A stretch of DNA of 64,000 nucleotides from assembly GCF_000005505.3 (NCBI RefSeq), contig NC_016135.3, positions 21,608,613 to 21,672,612 of the forward strand, written 5' to 3'. This document shows positions 12,272 to 26,300 of this stretch, piece after piece. Source of the DNA: Brachypodium distachyon (Eukaryota > Streptophyta > Magnoliopsida > Poales > Poaceae). The translations under genes were made by a program, and so were the position numbers. How positions within the stretch are numbered: position 1 is the stretch's first letter; each line of letters opens with the position of its first letter. Under the pieces are notes generated by a model. It was not told the DNA's origin. It worked only from the letters and a program-made list of their open reading frames with translations, and ran no database searches.

Positions 12272-15200
12272 TCATGACGAGCCTTTCTCGTTCTTTGTGT
12301 TCCGCAGCAACTCCTTTGCCATTGCCGAGAAGGATTGAGCACCATGAGCCATATCTGCAGACCTAAGATTAATGCCCTGCGAGAAGTACATTGGTACATT
12401 TTAATACCGTTTCAGTACGGGTCTTTCCTGAGTCTTCCCTGGCATGGAAATTGGGAATTTTTGAAGAATGTATGTAAACTGCGAACGAGTACGTAACAGA
12501 AGAGTCCAAAACTAAAATGTATGGTAGGTCCTCTGGTCCTGTTCAGAGCGGCATGGTAATAGGAACGAGCATAATACTAGTCCATACTATTATTAGGGAA
12601 GCAAAAGATGTTTACCTCCAACTTTTTGATGTTCTCCTGCAGCTTGTTCCCTATCATTTTTGGAACACTGGTTGAGTCCTGTTCAGGTAAACATTAAAGG
12701 AATGGTAAGGGAAGGCATACACTAATTATTATATATTTTTTTAGAGGAATTAACTTATATATTCTGCATTATTCTATGCATTACTCATGTAATTCCATAC
12801 AGGTGCTCAACAATCAGCAATAGATGTGCCCATCGATGTATATAAATGTTGCAGGCCTAGTTATAGAGGGTAAACTCATTTTATGAGCTACTGGTGCTTG
12901 CACTCACATCAGTTGTTGCATATCCATACTTCATCTTTATCTGGTCGACTTGTCTAATCGATGGTTCATCTTCAGGTTTCGTATTCCCTGAATTCACCTT
13001 TTCTTCTGTTCTGGGCTTCAATTTTCCTGGACATTCAACGTTTCAACAACATGAACATTCAAATAGCTTTACTAGAATGCTAATTTCACAAAGCCACACC
13101 TTGAACATCTTATTATTATACTTTTCTGACCTCTAAGAGTTTGGAACCCCTTGCTGAGTTTCTGTTTGCTTAGTCCTGGGAAGTGTGGTCCTTTCTGCTT
13201 CTGTGTGTTGTCTTCGATGTCGATATCATCTTCAAAAAGAAAATATTACCATAAGTATACCTACTAGGCCCTTAAACAAGTAAAAGTAATTTAATAGCAA
13301 TAGTATTCTGAAAAATATAGGTGCTAAGTGGGCAATGTGGTAGTGCCTAGAGCGTGTGGCACCTAGCACCTAGGTGGCCCTATTAGAACTGTAAATAGCA
13401 TATACCTATGTCTAGCTCAATATTTTCATCATCTTTCAGTGAACTGTTTCTTCTCTCAGATGGTGGAGTAAAGTTAGCCGATGAGAATACTGAAGCCAGT
13501 TCTTCACAAGTTGTCATGGTGAACTGTTCATTGCTAATGGCATCACTCTCTTTAGCTTTATTTCCTTTAGTGTCTTTCATAATCATTCCAAATATTCCCT
13601 GTAGAGTTCGCATTGTCAGAAAGAATACACAGATGGCTTCAACTGACCCTGAGATTAACTAATTACCTTTTTCTTTTCTTTGGGAGACTTCACTACATAG
13701 GAAGGTTCTTCCCTTGGCAAGTGGTCTTTTCTGTACACCGTATTAATATTGTCTACATGCCTGTGTACAAATCACAGTATTTAGACAACTATGCTACAAA
13801 GCAATCTGAAGAACCACTAAAAAGAATAGGTGCATGTGAATTCAGTTCTAGAAATGAAAAATGAAATCACTGTGCCAGGCATTTCAAAAATGAAAAATGA
13901 ACCAATTGGTCTATAGTGCAGAACTTGCAAAGCTCCAATGTTGGAAAACATTTTAAACAACTCATCATTGCCAAATTTACAAACTAGCCATGAACCAGAT
14001 ACTAGAATGCTAGTATACCTGTAGATATCATCCTGACAAAGAGTAGAGAAAAAGTAGGTCTCCTCTCCATTAACCTGTATAATCAAATACACTTTTGTAT
14101 AGATACTTTCATTTAAACCATGAACGAAGCTACACTGAAGCTACTAAAGAATTTCTTTCAAAAAGTGAAGGGTTAGGGAAAAGGATGGTGCAGCCCATAC
14201 CAAGATCATTTCTCCATCAGATGAACATGTCATGGAACTAGAGGAATTCAAGTTTTTTGAATACACAAAACCTCGCAAAGAGGATTCCTTTAGCAATGAT
14301 AAATCTGGGAGGGATCTGCAGTTTCACAAATACACTGGACTTTATTGACTTCATTTCTATACCCTCGCGCAAAGTTTTCAACTCAACTGGCCTCACCTTA
14401 TTTCAACTTTTCCATTGGAGAAGACTAGTACAAGTCCAATGTTAGAAGGACTATGGATAAGAGATGCAAAACAACAACTACCATTTAATTTCTTCTTATT
14501 GGTTATCTTTTTCATTCCCTGCACGAAGGAAACCTCCATAATTAAGTACAGCCACTCACATAAAAGCAAACCTTCTGAGAATTAGTAATAGAAATACCTG
14601 AATCGCATGGCTCAAGGAAAATAAGCGGATTGCATTTTCAGTGCAAAGCAACAACAACCATTCCTTCAATGCTGCATTTTGGTTATCAGATACTGATGCA
14701 TCATTTGGAGATAACTCTGCATAATGGCATTATGTGCTTTAGAAAGAAAGATACTCCAGTGCTACAAAAGCAAGATGGACAAATATGCAAGGCCATATAG
14801 CGCACCCAATGTCTGCAACAGAAGGGCTCTTGAGGGTCTGTTTGTCTGAACAGGGTTAGCGTTCAAAAGTTTTCCAGTTTCTTCTTCCAAAACAGAAATA
14901 GAAGAATCTTCCATCCCCACAATCAAAAGATCCTTATCGTAGCCATTATGGCTATAGAGTTCAAATTGCAGAGAGGCAATTCCACCAGATACCCGACACT
15001 CAAGCTGTTTTTGATACAATATAGTAGCATCTTCTATTTTGATAACTGATATCTGAAACATGAATTTGGGATATGTCACTTCGTTGATTAAACATTGAGC
15101 TTAAATATTGAGTGGTACAAAAAATATACGAGGAAGCAAATTTGAGATATATGCCTGTAACTGATCCTACCTCTACAAAGTAATCATCACGTTAATACAT

Positions 15201-18200
15201 GATATTAGTCATATCATGAATGGAAAGACATGGAGTCTTCAAGTAAGTCACCTATGTTTTGCTTAACAAGCTACTCAAAATTTTATGTTGTTTGTAAGTT
15301 GCAACCGTTTTATTCTCAACATTCTATGAGATAGCATAGCAAATATATACTGGCACTATGTTATATTTTACAAATTTTATTATTGCAGACAAATTGATAA
15401 ACATATTGTGCCATTACATGCTGGTAATATGCTTTGAGCTAACAGTTCTAAGAACAGGGGAAAAGTTTGCAAAATGAACAGATAGATTTCTTACAATTCC
15501 TTTTTCTGTTCCAACAGCAAAATGCTTCGAGTTAGAGATCATAGAGGTTGAGGTCACAGCTCCTTTGAGCTTTATACTTCTGACATTATTGTTATCCCCT
15601 TGTTTTGCTGATGAGTCACGAAATGTTCATAAAAATAGCATAGATAAACTTCATAAATCTTAGACTTAGAAGAGTTAGTAAGATACATCAACCAGGTGAT
15701 AAAATCAGGAAGTGGTGCTGATAACCATTCATTAGTTTTTCTTTTATCGAATCTATAAATAATCTCCCTTGCAGACACCAATATCAATCAAAGATTCACA
15801 CTCTTAAAACTCCACGTTATATATTTCCCCTTTTTGTGAAAAGAATGGAGCAACACTACATTAGCTCTTCTCTGCTAATAATAGTGCTCAAAATGGTAGT
15901 TGACAGACACACTACTCTTTACCTAGAAGGGTTTAACTGGAAGCATAAACATGATAATTTTGTTTATGCTATTGTTGCTAATACAATCATAATAATCAAT
16001 ATTTTTAACCGGAAGGGTTTATATATCATCTGAGATAAGCTGCAAAATGTTCTTTTTAAGGAAGTGGTATTAGAATCAAAACCTGCCCTTGGGAAAGATA
16101 AACTGTATACTGCGATTCAATAGTTAACATGTTCCAAGAAATCACTAAATGTAAAATTTGTCTGCTAAAGTTCAAAAATTTGCAATAATAGCATAAAATC
16201 TAATGTGCTAATGCAAACTCTTTCAGAACATCAAAAACCTTAGTATCATGATAGAAACACAAAGCTGCTGGTTTAACTCAAAAGGTGAGCAAACTAGTTA
16301 CCGTGTAAAAAGGATAATATATTGTCACCGGAGTCCTTTTTGAATGTGATTATGCGGACCTAGAAAGAAGAAAGAGGTTTTAATGCATTGGAAGTGTATC
16401 AAACACATAAACTAGAAATAATCTTGGGGCCATGGAATAGCTTACTGTTCCACTCTGATCCCCAGATATAAGAATACTGGAGGGCATATCGAACTGCAAT
16501 GATGTAATACGGGTGCCACTTGCTGCATTGTCTTCGTTCTGTGAATTATTTAGTACTAAGTGATTAGAATAAAGTAAAGCATAGTAGTGTATGCACATTC
16601 ATGATCATGGAATGCTCACTAAAATAATTGTGACTTGAAGCTACCTGTGGCTTTATCGTAAAAATCTGCAGCAAAAGAGGACATGATGCATCCCAAAAGC
16701 TTATGGTTCCATCAATATGTCCGGTTATATAGAGGTTTCTGGTCTTATGGATGTTGGTAGAACTTGCGGAAATCTGACCTTTATCCTTCATTGAAAGCAA
16801 CCATGGATATTTGGAAACGGATGATGAAAAATAATCCTGTCCATTAAGAGATGAAGCTGTCTGGTCAGAGAGTTCACAATTGTTTGCAAGGTATAATTTA
16901 CAAATCTATACATACCTCCTCCAAAGAAGCTAGTCCTGTGGGGCCGGTTGTATAAAACTTTGCAATGTTAATGCCTGAATCACTATACGGTTGTTTTACA
17001 GATGAATGATATGGAAGTGTTGGTGGTGATCTAGACTGAGAATGAAGGAGGTAGCGCTCGATTTCTGAATCATCATATAAATAGATTTGTCCAGATTTCA
17101 ACAGGAGAACAAGAACAGTTTGTCTGTGCTTATTTGGGTCGCTAAGCCCTGTAACAAGCTCCATTCCTTGACAAGCTTCTGTGAAGGGTAATACCATCTT
17201 TACAATTCGGGATTCACTCTCTTCATTCAGAATCAGTACCTGTGTTCATGAAACAACAAATGCGTGGCAGAATGAAGAGGCAGTTCTCACTGAACAAAAA
17301 AAATAAAAATACTTTATCTATATTGCTCAAAAAAGTATCAGTTGTGTTGTGTGTGATAATAATCACCTTATACTCTTAAAAAAACACAAATGCATGCCAT
17401 CATTCTAGAGTTTGAGATCCAACATGATAAAATAAAATAAAATGAGTGTACTGTTGACAAACAATTATGCTCTTGATAACCTTGCAGGCAGGTATGATGA
17501 AATTTACTACTCCAATTATTTGATACAAGCTAAAGTCTGCTAAGCCATGGTGCCTGTTCAAATAACTAAAGTATCATTTAGCAAGTAATATGCGGAGGGA
17601 AAACAGGCACTCACAAAATATGGCAGGAGACAGTATAAAACCACTATGTGAGAATAGTTCAGTGTTTCTACCTGATATAGGTATGCTTCTGGGCTGAACC
17701 CATTAATATACAAACGTCCAGACTTTTCGTTACTAGCGACCCATCTCAAAGAGACTATTGGCACCTTGTCTAGCTTGTATCCAAGGTTAAGCCTCTGAAG
17801 AGGTAGATTCTGATTACTCGAAGATGAGGAATTTTGTGCACTTAAAATGTCAGGAATAGCCCAAAGATAGATATCACCGCTGTCATAACCAATAGCAATT
17901 TTACTTCCCTTGGTACAAGCCCAACATGATGATGTTACATTTTTCTCCTCCTGGTGTGATTGTTGTTGCATAGTTCTACCAGATACAAATATCCCTTTGC
18001 TTGTCTTAATATCCCACAAAGTAATAACCCCATCTTTGAAGATAATGAGCAGCCTGAGAGTAAGAGAGTGAAACATTTCATTAGGACTACACACATTGGT
18101 ATAAATTATGAAAGGTTAACAGGGACACAGCATGGCCGAAAAATCCAATTGTTCATGCCAAACTAAGTAGTAATGAGATGAGGCCCACCTGTTATATTCA

Positions 18201-21200
18201 GCCAAAGGTTGTGGCGAAAGAAATGAAACTTCTACCTCATTACGCACATTTGCCGTGGAACCTTCAGTAACAAATCAAACTGAGTTGAGATTTGATGTTC
18301 AGTTTCTAATTCCATCGGCTCTTGTTAAAATGGTTAGCATTAGTATATTGTAAAGTTTGTTTCTGAAAATTAAACAAATATCTGGATGGGGACAATATTT
18401 CAAACACAATTATAAATTGAAAGGAAGCCATTTCGGGATAGATAAGCAAAGTAAAGTGAGCCGCTCACTTAGAAAAAGAAAGACGAGCAAACAACACAGA
18501 AATTTGTTGATATGTTAGAGCAACCTACCATAAGATTCAGCAAAAGGAATGCAATATGGCATGTCAGATAGGCATCTCTGATCCAAGTCAAGCTTCAACA
18601 GGGATACATTTCCGACACTATCTCCTACATATCTGCACAACGTAAAATTCTCATCAGCACAACTTAACTTGAACCTCTCAGGTTTCTTCTTTTTTTTGCG
18701 ATTTTTTTTTTTTGCGAATAACCTCTCAGGTTTCATACCATAATGCATTCAGTAACCATCACTTACATGTAGAAGCTCTTCTGTAGCACGGCAAATGCGG
18801 TTATTTGCTTCTCTAGAGGATGCAGAAAACACAATTTCTTTGTGTCGATGTCCCAAACCTGCATATGACCCTTCTGTCAATTAACAACGCACGGGAAAGG
18901 AACCCCATTTACTGAATTGACCAAGAAAATGTGTGGGAATGAACGTGCCTCGATCTGATTCTGCGTGTTCACATTCAGGAGAACCCCCTGGCCATCGGCA
19001 AACTGAAACGGGATACCGCCGGATTAAGTTCACATCCAAGTTCTGCAATGCAGCATTCGACACAGAGAGCAACAGGATTGGAACAAGGATGGGAGAGCAG
19101 CAGTACCTGCAAGAACTTGGAGGGGACAGGGGAGGGGGATTGGAGCAGCGCCTGCGTGTTGTCCCGGCCGAACAGCTTGATCTGCCCATTCCTGCAACCG
19201 CGCAGCGTAGCAAATTAAGCGCGTGAGTGACAGCAGGGAGGAGAGGAAGCGAGAGGTGAGGGCGAAGAGCTCTGGGTGACCTGGTGGCGACGGCGAGGAC
19301 GTGGAGGATGGGGTCGTAGGCGAGGAGGGCGGCGTCGGCGGGGACGCCGTAGTGGAAGGCGAGCCGCGGGCTCACGTCCTCGGCGCGCAGCCCGCCGGTA
19401 ACGCTGCCGTGCTGCTACAAGGAATTACTAATAAGTCTCGAGATATTAAAATTCAAGGCGCGGCTGCTTCCGTAGCATAGTGGTAGTGCGTTCGCTTCGT
19501 AAGCGAAAGGTCGCGAGTTCGATCCTCGCCGGGAGCTATTTTTTCTACGTCGTAAAAACAATCCAGAACCAGATCACTCTTTTTGTCATTGTTGCTTGCA
19601 GTACCGGTTGCATGCTAAAGTCACATTCAAACTTGAAATCTCTGGGCTCTCACAAAAATAAATGAACGGAAAGGCATGGTTTCTAATACTCCGTCAGCAT
19701 GTCCTGAACTCCTAATCATCTGGTCCATGAGCCCGACCGACCATGCACATGGCCCAGTCACATCGAAATGAGCACGTAGCACGTCTTAATGTTTGTACAA
19801 TCTAAACGACCAGATGTCGTGATCCCATTAGATCTGACAAATCATGACGCTTACGGGCTTGCACACGCGTCAGGTTAGTTCAACTTCAAACACAAAAATA
19901 TTTCCCAAGTCCTAACTCCATATATCAAACAATTCTTTTTCTTTCCTAGTATCTATACTCTAGCTCCGTGTCACCGTCAGTACACGACCTGCTCCCATTT
20001 ACTAAGATTTTTCTCCCTTTCAAAAATGCAAATCACATATCATCATCGACCATCATCCCTGTCTTCGGCAAGAGTGGTCTGTCAGAAATGAACCATGGAT
20101 ACATGATACTAGTCCCAAGTCTTCGATTACACGGAACAATATGCAAAGAAACCATGATGCAAAACATCAATAGAAGGAGAAAAAAACGTATGATGTTGAC
20201 GCAAAACGGTCGGTGCCTAAAGGCCAAGGTACAGATGCTGAAACTGACAGCGCGCCAGACCAGTGAAGCCAAATGGCCAAAGCGCGAACGACTACTCCAA
20301 AGCCGGCATGCCATACGCTGAACCCAAGCATAAGATAAGCAAATCTCGTTGATCTCGAAGAACCAGTCTAAGATATTTTTATCTTGAACTCCACCTATAT
20401 GCACTACAGTAATTCATCCATGATCCAATCTATGGATGCATTGGACCTGGTCAATCGAAAATTCTTATCCATCTCGATCGCCTTGCTAAAATATTCTACT
20501 ATCTGCCATTTTTACTGTGGCCACAGAGGAGAATAATCATGCCTGCGCGCGAAGAGTCAATCAACAATGTGCTCCGTGACGGTAAATTTTGTCGACATTA
20601 ATGAGATCACATGGGTTTCAAGTAGTACGTGATGCGCCTTAATTTCTGACCCTGCAGGTGTGCTCCATCCCTGGCTAGCAAGCTTTCGCGTGCGCGTTTG
20701 AAATTTGAACAGAGTCAAGATCGGCACAACGATGACGCTCCGGCCATCTCTGTCAAGCTAGTCATACGGCACGGCGTCTACGAGGCAACATTCTTTTGTT
20801 TTGCACGAGAGAAATGGTTTATAACCGTTTAAAGAAAAGAAGAACGGAGAATGACATTTTTGACGAAGCAGTTTCTTTTTTCTTCTGAAGAACTTAGAGA
20901 AATACTACCAGTGCGTGCAAATTCAGTCCGGTGAGCGCTGTGCAGAAAGAGGCGAGGAGATCAAGAGAAACTGCCCCCAAAGCAAGAAGAGAAACCATTC
21001 TACTAGTATTTCCCCTCACCACCGAATTTCTAGTACACGCCCTTGCGAACTGAAATTGACTCTTGTCCTATAATCTCTATGCACAGCATCAACCAAGAAC
21101 TTGAACTGAAAAGGAACGGCGGAGTAGCAACGGAGAGCAGAATCGGGATCACATGTTTGAGAGAGATAGGGAGAGGGCGCACCTTCTTGGAGGCCTTCTC

Positions 21201-21221
21201 GACAAGCTTCCTGACGAACAT
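12272..21221 (-). CDS. Tomosyn/LLGL-like WD40 protein with C-terminal R-SNARE motif
   Basis: I rebuilt 24 exons: 21183-21221, 19281-19414, 19107-19191, 18949-19002, 18767-18858, 18529-18632, 18189-18261, 17672-18053, 16916-17239, 16645-16836, 16446-16538, 16302-16359, 15495-15607, 14806-15052, 14598-14716, 14397-14518, 14201-14315, 14019-14074, 13667-13760, 13406-13598, 13131-13229, 12908-13026, 12616-12678, 12272-12376. They give 3075 bases and 1024 residues in one frame. The protein starts MFVRKLVEKASKK, as plant tomosyn-like proteins do, continues with DVSPRLAFHYGVPA and many WD40-type repeats, has a charged linker (SPKEKKKGIFGMIMKD), and ends with an R-SNARE-like coil (KLQENIKKLEGINLRSADMAH). 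The family regulates SNARE complex assembly in exocytosis at the plasma membrane. Intron 4 has a GC donor (GAG|GC). The acceptor of exon 2 is a CAG tandem site (19414 or 19411). Confidence 0.93.
19466..19537 (+). tRNA. tRNA-Thr (anticodon CGT)
   Basis: A 72-base cloverleaf: acceptor GCTTCCG pairs with CGGGAGC (one G-T wobble), D arm GCAT/GTGC around AGTGGTA, anticodon arm TTCGC-TTCGTAA-GCGAA with CGT at the anticodon position, five-base variable loop, T arm GCGAG-TTCGATC-CTCGC. The internal B box GTTCGATCC is intact. CCA is not encoded, as expected in a nuclear gene. A T6 run at 19539-19544 is the Pol III stop. There is no intron. It lies antisense in the first intron of the tomosyn-like gene, about 50 bases from exon 2. 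Confidence 0.97.
19539..19544 (+). terminator. RNA polymerase III terminator of tRNA-Thr
   Basis: Six T residues two bases after the discriminator base of the tRNA gene. Confidence 0.85.
19545..21182 (-). other. Long first intron of the tomosyn-like gene
   Basis: Apart from the tRNA gene next to it, this 1.6 kb stretch shows no coding sequence or clear transposon ends. It separates the 13-codon first exon from the rest of the gene. Confidence 0.65.
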
Positions 21222-22771
21222 GGCCGATCAATCCAAGTCAACCAAGGCCAAAACAACCGAGACGGTCCTGGATCGGTGGCTCGCTCCTGCAGCCGGGCGC
21301 GCAGCAGCAGTTTGTTTAGGAATCAGGAGGGAATGGATCGATGAAAGGGAACCGAGAGAGAAACCGACGGAGGCTGGCAGGGTCAGGGAGAGAAGAGAGA
21401 GTTCGGACAGAGGTGGCAGGGAGGGGAGGAGTTTGTGTGTCTGGAGGACAGTTAAGGATTAGGTTGGTTGGCTTAAAAAGATGTCCAGGAGGACCGTCTT
21501 CCGTTCTCCCTTCTTCTATGTACGCTGTCCAGTTGAGGCTTTCTTCTTCTTCTTCTTTAAGCACGATGAGATCAGGGGCATAGCCATAGCCCACCACGAA
21601 ACAAACCGACACGGCATAATTCGGCTCCCTGTTCAACGATATCGACCCGGGGGCAATCCCGTGTACAGGCACTTGGCATCGCCTCCACGTGCGACCTTTT
21701 TCTTTCCATCAGCCAACACCTTCATGTCAGCTCTCGGAAAACGTAACGTGCCAGTGAAGCGATTCGCTTTCTACTGGGCTGAAAACTGGAATGAATCGAG
21801 CCAAGAGAGGGAGACAGCATATGGGATGTAACTGAAGATGACGCGGTGAAAGAAGCCGGCAGCATATGGAATGTACTGAAAGAGTCGTTGGCTCGTTGCA
21901 TGGTGGCAGAGAGTCACTGGTTGCTGGTTTTGGAGAGCTCGTTGGTTAAAGCGTTGCCTGGACTTTGAAGAGACCATGACTGCTGTGCTTATCCCGCTGG
22001 ATCTTGTTTTGCCAAGCATCGATTGCTGTGCGAGCGGATCTCGGCAGCGTACTGTATGAGCTTATGGCACCGAAATATAGTAATTGGCTGCAGATTTTGC
22101 CTGGGATGAGTATCTGTGGGACGACCCACCACCTGCCACGGGTGGTCGGTGCGGACAAGTTTCAGAGATCAGGACTAGCATAGGAAGATTTCTCAATTTC
22201 CTCCACCGTGCGTGTGGTTCCAACGTGTCAAGATCGAGTCGAGACGGACGGCGAGCAATGGGAGTAGGTAGGGGGCCGTGTCAACACTCCGACGACTACG
22301 AGTTGCCATGGTTCGCCGGCAAATTAATCCCGAGAACGGAAGTACTCTTGCGTACGAAAAAAACGTTACCACAAAATCACCTCAGAAACCCAGGCCCGGG
22401 CCTGAGATTTGTAGCACCCTGTGCCCCGGTACGAAACTAGGACTCGGAGTTCTCTGTTCTTATGGACATCAAAATAATACTATTAATTAACATACATTTG
22501 ATGCATGTGTTCTTGTTGATGATATCACGGTGCTGAAATTTGGATGCATATTTTCGATCATCGCCGGACTGCCTTAGGCGGATGCTTGAGTTCCCTCCAA
22601 TAACTGGTGCAATAGATCGAGTAGCTCTTGCTTTAGCTTCTTTTGCTAAGAATGGTGTGCCGGCGAGCGAGATGGCGAAGCCACGCGCAAAGACCAAACT
22701 ATCTCCGCTCGAGTTCGTTTGGCTCGAGGGTCGATAGGGACGACATTGAAATACATAAGTTGGAAACAGCG
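21222..22771. other. 5' region of the tomosyn-like gene and unassigned sequence
   Basis: Bases 21222-21600 are the likely 5' UTR and promoter zone of the minus-strand tomosyn-like gene, with C/T-rich minus-strand tracts and an AAGAAGAAGAAGAAG tract at about 21542-21558. The rest, up to the Copia element, holds no gene or repeat that I can name. Confidence 0.45.
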
Positions 22772-22776
22772 AGCAG
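22772..22776. repeat. Target site duplication, left (AGCAG)
   Basis: AGCAG immediately before TGTTAAGACC; the same five bases follow the other LTR at 29283-29287. Confidence 0.92.
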
Positions 22777-23188
22777 TGTTAAGACCGTAAGATCATCTAG
22801 GTGTAAATCCATCGGTGATTGCTGTCATGTGAATCAACATGGCATGCGGTTATGGGGCTAGAGAGAGAGAAGGGATGTGTACCTTCGCCTTGGGACGACG
22901 ACGAACTTGATTGACCGGCCATGTCGATGGTGAGGGAGCGACGGTGAGGGAGAGACGGCGGGGCGACGGCGTGGACGGAGCTTCCCGTCGCTTCTGCGCA
23001 ACCCTAAATCGGAAGGGATTGTCGGTGGGGAGTTTGGCTACGCAGTTCACCTCGTAGTGCATGTCCCGGCCCCCCACCTCTTTATATAGCACAGCGCGAC
23101 AGGGGCCCGCCAACCATATTGGGTTGGGCGCATCAGATCTAGACCCGATGGGCCATTGGGCCCACACGGCTGGGAGATCCCTCTAACA
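22777..23188 (-). repeat. Copia 3' LTR
   Basis: 412 bases, starting TGTTAAGACCGTAAGATC and ending CCTCTAACA on the plus strand, matching 28860-29282 along its length. On the minus strand it contains the promoter motif GCTATATAAAGAGG (about 23079-23092). Confidence 0.95.
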
Positions 23189-23200
23189 TTCTCCCCCTTG
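23189..23200 (-). promoter_or_regulatory. Polypurine tract of the Copia element
   Basis: Minus strand CAAGGGGGAGAA sits directly before the 3' LTR start (TGTTAGAGG), where plus-strand DNA synthesis is primed in LTR retrotransposons. Confidence 0.85.
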
Positions 23201-23371
23201 ATCTCAACTTTCTTTTAACTATTCCTTTTGCTTTACTCGTTTCACCACCGATTAGTACGTAGAGCATGTTTCATCGTCTCAGCTCAATTGAAGATAGAAT
23301 CAGACAGCCCCAACAAACATTTCCATGTTGAAACAAATTCTGTTCTTTTCGAGCCAATCTTTATCCAGGAA

Positions 23372-26300
23372 TCATAGGTTTTCCCTTAAACCCAAGCCGG
23401 CTAAGTGTTCCTTGAACACACTAGGTGGTAGGCCCTTCGTAAGCGGATCCGCAAGCATATCCTTTGTCTTTATATGCTTGAGACTTATAGTGTGATTCTT
23501 GATTTTATCTTTCACAACATAATACTTTATCTCTATTGGTTTGGTAGCATTACTCGACTTGTTGTTTTGAGTATAAAACACTGCGGGCTGATTGTCGCAG
23601 TACATCTTTAGTGGTTTTGTCAATACAATCCACTACTTTCAAGTCGGGTATAAATTTCTTTAACCATATCGCCTGCCCCGTGGCCTCATAACATGCTATA
23701 AAGTCTGCATACATCGTGGATGATGCAACTATTGACTGTTTGGAGCTTCTCCACGAAATAGCCCCGTCTGCGAGAGTGAATACATATCCAGACGTGGATT
23801 TTCTATCATCTTTATCTCCCGCAAAATCTGCATCTGAATACCCTTTTATCTCTAGGGAATCAGATCTTCTATATGTTAGCATGAGGTCTTTTGTGCCTTG
23901 CGCGTAACGCAATGCTTTTTTTATCATTTTCCAGTGCTCTATGCCTGGATTTTCTTGATATCTACCGAGTACTCCGGTGATAAAAGCTAAGTCAGGGCGA
24001 GTGCACACTTGTGCATACTGTAGGCTTCCAACGGCCGAAGCATATGGAACCGCTTTCATTTGATCGATCTCGTATTGACTTTTGGGACATTGAAATTTCC
24101 TGAAATTGTCGCCCTTGACTATAGGAGCAGGTGTGGCGTTGCTCGCATGCATATTGTATTTTGTTAGAATCTTTTCTAAATATGCCTTTTGCGATAGTCC
24201 TAGAACCCCATTTTTCCTATCTCGGTGAATTTTTATGCCCAAGACATATGACGCTTCACCAAGATCTTTCATATCAAAATTTGAGGACAAAAACTTCTTT
24301 GTTTCTAGTAATAGACTGACATCACTGCTAGTAAGCAAGATATCATCCACATAAAAGATTAGGAAAATGTATTTCCCACTTTTAAACTTTGCATAAACGC
24401 AGTTGTCCTCAACATTCTTTTTAAACCCAAATTTCTTAATGGTCTCATTAAACTTTAGATACCATAAATGGATTTCTTTAGGCGTCATCCCATGTTTTCC
24501 TTGCCTTCCATGATAAAACCCTTGGGTTGTTTCATGTAGACCTTTTCTTCTAAATCCCCATTTAGAAATGCCGTCTTTACATCCATCTGATGTAACTCTA
24601 AATCAAAATGCGCCACTAGTGCCATTATTATCCTGAAGGAATCTTTGCATGAGACTGGTGAAAATGTCTTATTGTAATCTATTCCTTCTCTTTGTGTAAA
24701 TTCTTTTGCCACGAGTCGTGCTTTGTATTTTTCTATATTCCCTCTAGAGTCATATTTGGTTTTGTAGACCCATTTAGAGCCTACCATTTTGGCTCTTTTA
24801 GGAATTTCCTCTAAGTCCCAAACTTCGTTAGAACTCATCGATCTCATCTCATCTTCCATGGCCTCCAGCCACTTCGACGAGTGAGAACCACTCATGTCTT
24901 CTTCATATGAAGTGGGATCATTCTCCATATGAACTCTTTCTGTATTATAAACTTTATAATCTTTTGGAATTGCTGACTTTTTAACTCTTTGACACCTTCT
25001 AGGGGCCTCATTTTCTGGCACGTTCTGTGCCTCTACATGTGGCGCCTGTTCGGGCTGCTGCAGCTCCCTTTCATGTGCAACAATGGGTTGAGTCGGCTCC
25101 TGAAGGACAGGTTCCAGACCTTCACTCATTGTTGCCATGTGTGGAGTCTCAACATGTGTCGGCATCACAATCTTAGGGATTGTCGGTGCGGCAACAACAG
25201 GTAGTGAAAAGAATGGCTCTTGAGTCATCGAATTAGGTGCATGCACTCTCTTCTCCTCAAGATCAACTTTTCGAGCTACCGTGCTCCCCCTCATCATTTC
25301 GTCCTCTAATAAGACGGCGTGTCTCGTTTTCACAAACTTTGTGTATCTGTCTGGACAGTAGAAACGAAAACATTTTGATCTTTCAGGGTAGCCAATGAAA
25401 TGGCAACTTACTGTCTTAGTATCCAACTTTGCAATATTTGGGTTAAACATTTTGGCCTCAGCTGGGCTCCCCCACACCCGCAGGTGTTGTAGAGAGGGCA
25501 CTTTTCCTGTCCACAGCTCGTACGGTGTTTTAGGCACCGACTTGCTTGGCACTCTATTGAGAATGTGAATGGCAGTTTTTAATGCCTCCATCCACAATCC
25601 CAATGGTAATGTGGAATAACTCATCGTACTGCGCACCATATCCATAAGGGTACGGTTACGCCTTTCAGCTACTCCATTTTGTCGAGATTCGCCCGGCATT
25701 GAATACTGGGCAACTATTCCAGTCTTCTGTAGGAACCTTGCAAAAGGTCCAAGGACTTGGCCATATGGGGTGTGCCGACCGTAGTACTCCCCCCACGGTC
25801 GGATCTTACTATCTTTATCTTTTTATCATGCTAATTTTCAACTTCAGTCTTGAATATTTTAAATTTATCCAATGCTTCTGACCTTTCATTTATTGGATAA
25901 ATGTAACCATAACGGGAGTAGTCGTCTGTGAATGTTATGAATGAATCATAACCATCCACACTTTTCACAGGAAATGGTCCACAAATGTCAGTGTGAATAA
26001 TTTCGAGTGTGCTGGTGCTACCTATTGCACCCTTTTTTATTTGTTTTACATACTTTCCTTTAATGCAATCTATGCATTGCTCTATTTCTGAGAACTCTAA
26101 TGAAGGAAGAATTTATGTTTTAACAAGTCTTTCTATTCTCCCTCTTGAAATATGGCCTAAACGACAGTGCCATAATTTCGAAGATTCATTAGTCATCTTT
26201 CTTTTCTTTTGTACTTTCTCCGACGCGGCAACATGTTCATTCACTTTACACACAGAATGTACTTTTTCACGTATGGATAATAAATAAAGCTCATTGTGAA

